Shown here: piece by piece, positions 61,829-64,000 of the stretch
Position numbering within the stretch: position 1 is the stretch's first letter
How the letters are laid out: every line of letters starts with the position of its first letter
NCBI GenBank assembly: GCA_036267975.1
Contig: DATAVA010000028.1
Span: 1 to 64,000 of the forward strand
From: DAIDKA01 sp036267975
Lineage (GTDB): Bacteria > Pseudomonadota > Gammaproteobacteria > Steroidobacterales > Steroidobacteraceae
DNA length: 64,000 bases
Direction of reading: 5' to 3'
Notes under the pieces: generated by a model
What the model was told of the DNA's origin: nothing
Database searches by the model: none
The model's input: the letters and a program-made list of their open reading frames with translations, nothing else
Program-made: the position numbers and the translations under genes

Positions 61829-63244
61829 ATGCCGAAGCCCGTTGTATTGATCGTTGATGATGAGCCGGACCTGCTCGAGCTCGTCAGCCTGACACTGGGC
61901 CGGATGAGCCTGGAAACCCGTACCGCTGCGGATCTTGCCACGGCGCGCGGCCTGCTCGCGACGCAGCATTTTGATCTGTGCCTGACCGACATGCGTCTGC
62001 CGGACGGTGACGGATTGGATCTGGTCGCGTGGATCCAGGCCAACTGTGCCGCGACGCCGGTCGCCGTCATCACCGCACATGGCAACGTCGAATCGGCGGT
62101 GCGCGCCCTGAAAGTCGGCGCCTTTGATTTCGTTTCAAAGCCCCTGGACCTGGGTGTCCTGCGCAAGCTGGTGGGTACCGCCATCCGTCTGGGCGCGCTG
62201 GCCGATGGCACTCAGACGCATCGTGGTCCGGTGCTGCTCGGCAGCTCCCCCGGCATGCAGCAGGTGCGCGAGATGATTGGCCGCGTGGCGCGCAGCCAGG
62301 CTCCGGTCTACATCTACGGTGAATCCGGGACCGGCAAGGAGTTGGTGGCGCGGCTCATCCATCAAAGTGGTGCCCGCGCCGATGCGCCGTTCGTACCCGT
62401 CAACTGTGGCGCGATCCCGACCGAGCTGATGGAAAGTGAGCTGTTCGGTCACAAACGCGGCAGTTTCACCGGAGCGGTCGCCGACAAGAAGGGGCTGATC
62501 CAAAGCGCCGAAGGCGGCACTTTGTTCCTGGACGAGGTTGCCGATCTGCCGCTGCACATGCAGGTCAAACTGCTGCGCGTGCTGCAGGAGAAAACCATCC
62601 GCCCGGTGGGCGAGTCGCGCGAGGAGCGGGTCGACGTGCGCATCCTCTCGGCCACCCACCGCAACCTCGCCGATCTGGTCGCGACCGGCCGCTTCCGCGA
62701 AGATCTGTTCTACCGCATTAACGTCATTGAGCTGCGCGTACCGCCCCTGCGCGAGCGCAGCGGCGACATCCCTGATCTCGCCAACGCCATCCTGGAGCGC
62801 ATGTGCCGGCGCATGAAACGCGAGGTGCCGGCCATCAGCCAGGAGGCGATGCAGGCACTGCAGACTTATGCCTTTCCCGGAAACGTGCGCGAGCTGGAGA
62901 ACATCATCGAGCGGGCCCTGACGCTCACCACCTCCGGCCTCATCACGCTCGAACAGATCAAGCTGCGCCCGGCGGCGCTCTTCACGGTACCCGGCAGCGG
63001 CGCGGATTTTGCGGCGACGACCCATCCGGCGCCGGCGGTTGCGGCCTTCGCCGCGCCCGGATCAGGCGTGGGCAATCTCGCCGGCGCACAGCATGCCCTC
63101 GGTGAGCAGCTCGAAGATATCGAGCGCGCCGCGATCATCAAGGCGTTGGAGCAAACCCGCTACAACAAGACCGCCGCCGCAAAGCTGCTCGGCATGACCT
63201 TTCGCGCGCTGCGGTATCGCATCAAGAAACTGGGAATAGAATGA
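61829..63244 (+). CDS. pilR: PilR-type sigma-54 response regulator
   Basis: 471 residues. Receiver with phosphoacceptor Asp54 (DLCLTDMRLPDG); AAA+ domain with Walker A YGESGTGKELVARLIHQ (about 170); the sigma-54 contact loop reads RGSFTGA (GSFTGA for the canonical GAFTGA); Walker B GGTLFLDEVADLP. The C-terminal Fis-type helix-turn-helix is YNKTAAAKLLGMTFRALRYRI. Activates pilin and pilus genes from -24/-12 promoters. Co-transcribed with pilS. Confidence 0.93.
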   Translation: MPKPVVLIVDDEPDLLELVSLTLGRMSLETRTAADLATARGLLATQHFDLCLTDMRLPDGDGLDLVAWIQANCAATPVAVITAHGNVESAVRALKVGAFDFVSKPLDLGVLRKLVGTAIRLGALADGTQTHRGPVLLGSSPGMQQVREMIGRVARSQAPVYIYGESGTGKELVARLIHQSGARADAPFVPVNCGAIPTELMESELFGHKRGSFTGAVADKKGLIQSAEGGTLFLDEVADLPLHMQVKLLRVLQEKTIRPVGESREERVDVRILSATHRNLADLVATGRFREDLFYRINVIELRVPPLRERSGDIPDLANAILERMCRRMKREVPAISQEAMQALQTYAFPGNVRELENIIERALTLTTSGLITLEQIKLRPAALFTVPGSGADFAATTHPAPAVAAFAAPGSGVGNLAGAQHALGEQLEDIERAAIIKALEQTRYNKTAAAKLLGMTFRALRYRIKKLGIE

Positions 63245-63390
63245 GCCCCATCCAATGATGAACAAAGGCCGCGTAGCCGCCGTTTTACTTCGCCATGAAG
63301 ATTGACGAGGCTCCTCCAGATGCCCTTGGGCTCCTGCCTTAGCATTAGTCGCCGCGAGCACCCATCTGTATAGCCGCCCAGGGCGCGACA

Positions 63391-64000
63391 TCAGCCGGGG
63401 GACGAATCAGCAAGAATCAGGTTCAGCAGGAACGAACTGAAGATAACACTGAGTCCCAGCACGAACGCAGTGGCGGCGACGAAGGCCAGATGCACCGTCG
63501 CATCCATGGGCAGCGTGTGTTGCGAGAGCCATCTCGACGCGATCGCTGCGTCGCAGACAAACCCGCCGACGGCCAGGGCTGATCCGATGATCACACTCGT
63601 TTCCAGGGCGTAGCGCTTCCGCATCACATTGACAGTATGGCTGATGATGCCTTCGTAGCGTTGCGCCATGACCGCCTTGGCAACGACGCCGAGATTCAGG
63701 ATATTGAATCCCGCTAGCGTGAGCATGCACCCGAGCGCCAGAAAGTGGATGCCGAAATACTGTCCCGCAAGAACAACGGGACCGCGCAGCAGTATTGCCT
63801 CGAGCATCAAGCCGATGGCCAACAGGATGAAGCCAGGCGTCAAATACAGGTGATCGGGAGCATAGGTCAGGATGAAACGCAGATGGCGCCATCCGTCACG
63901 GAATGAGCGCAGATGAGGGGGACGATTGCGTTTGTCGGGATACAGCACGATTGGCACTTCGGCAATTCGCAACCGCTGATGGGCCGCATTGGCGACCATT
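63391..64000 (-). CDS. family 2 glycosyltransferase, C-terminal part (cut by window edge)
   Basis: About 203 residues visible; the gene continues past the right edge. The visible end of the catalytic domain reads LRIAEVPIVLYPDKRNRPPHLRSFRDGWRHLRFIL, typical of undecaprenyl/dolichol-phosphate sugar transferases and related GT2 proteins that carry C-terminal membrane helices. Four hydrophobic helices follow (about 45-65, 78-105, 133-155 and 170-195). Likely transfers sugar to a lipid carrier for polysaccharide synthesis; the donor site is not in view. Convergent with pilR; the 146-bp gap shows no clear terminator. Confidence 0.8.
   Translation of the reverse strand, partial: MVANAAHQRLRIAEVPIVLYPDKRNRPPHLRSFRDGWRHLRFILTYAPDHLYLTPGFILLAIGLMLEAILLRGPVVLAGQYFGIHFLALGCMLTLAGFNILNLGVVAKAVMAQRYEGIISHTVNVMRKRYALETSVIIGSALAVGGFVCDAAIASRWLSQHTLPMDATVHLAFVAATAFVLGLSVIFSSFLLNLILADSSPG

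Overview
The window is a GC-rich chromosomal segment from a gammaproteobacterium. Several housekeeping blocks have classic gammaproteobacterial order: recA-recX-alaS-csrA-tRNA-Ser(GCU), fmdB-DUF502-aspS, rluD-pgeF-clpB opposite bamD, and sucCD beside the pilus regulators pilSR. The sucCD/pilSR pairing and the c-type cytochrome, DUF1592 and DUF1552 genes suggest a Xanthomonadales/Nevskiales/Steroidobacteraceae-like lineage. That placement is inference; no 16S gene is present.

Layout. 1-7.2 kb: the RDD-SpoIIM pair converges on a membrane-DUF4129-DUF4350-MoxR-DUF58 operon. 7.4-9.8 kb: ECF sigma factor, RskA-type anti-sigma factor and a secreted beta-propeller. 10-13.4 kb: a triheme cytochrome c and a NarL-type two-component pair. 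13.5-15.2 kb: an RcnB-like periplasmic protein and a pirin. 15.2-24.5 kb: an eight-gene catabolic-looking operon opposite a LysR regulator. 24.5-29.2 kb: a MarR-controlled RND efflux operon. 29.2-31.9 kb: the remains of an island bounded by a 23-bp duplication of the tRNA-Ser 3' end, holding a decayed enolase gene and one secreted protein. 32-37.9 kb: csrA, alaS, recX, recA, ribokinase. 38-44.9 kb: a tightly packed DUF1592-DUF1552-ankyrin-MBL-pncC operon. 45.2-60 kb: mutS, aspS, DUF502, fmdB, clpB, pgeF, rluD, bamD, nadE, sucD, sucC. 60-64 kb: pilS, pilR and the end of a glycosyltransferase.

The most unusual locus is the operon at 15.2-23.3 kb. It encodes two LeuC-like/LeuD-like hydro-lyase pairs, an ornithine-cyclodeaminase-family protein, two creatinase/aminopeptidase-P-fold proteins and an AAHS-type transporter. 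One LeuC-like protein has lost all three cysteines that hold the [4Fe-4S] cluster, although it aligns residue for residue with its normal neighbour over most of its length. Both pita-bread-fold proteins have lost most or all of their metal ligands. Together they look like an undescribed degradation pathway for a nitrogen-containing carboxylate. The substrate cannot be read from the sequence. The adjacent LysR gene carries an apparent one-base frameshift near its C-terminus.

Other points of interest are a succinyl-CoA synthetase alpha subunit with an 85-residue histone-H1-like tail, a hairpin that buries the ribosome binding site of the RcnB-like gene, and a perfect 10-bp inverted repeat at the marR start.
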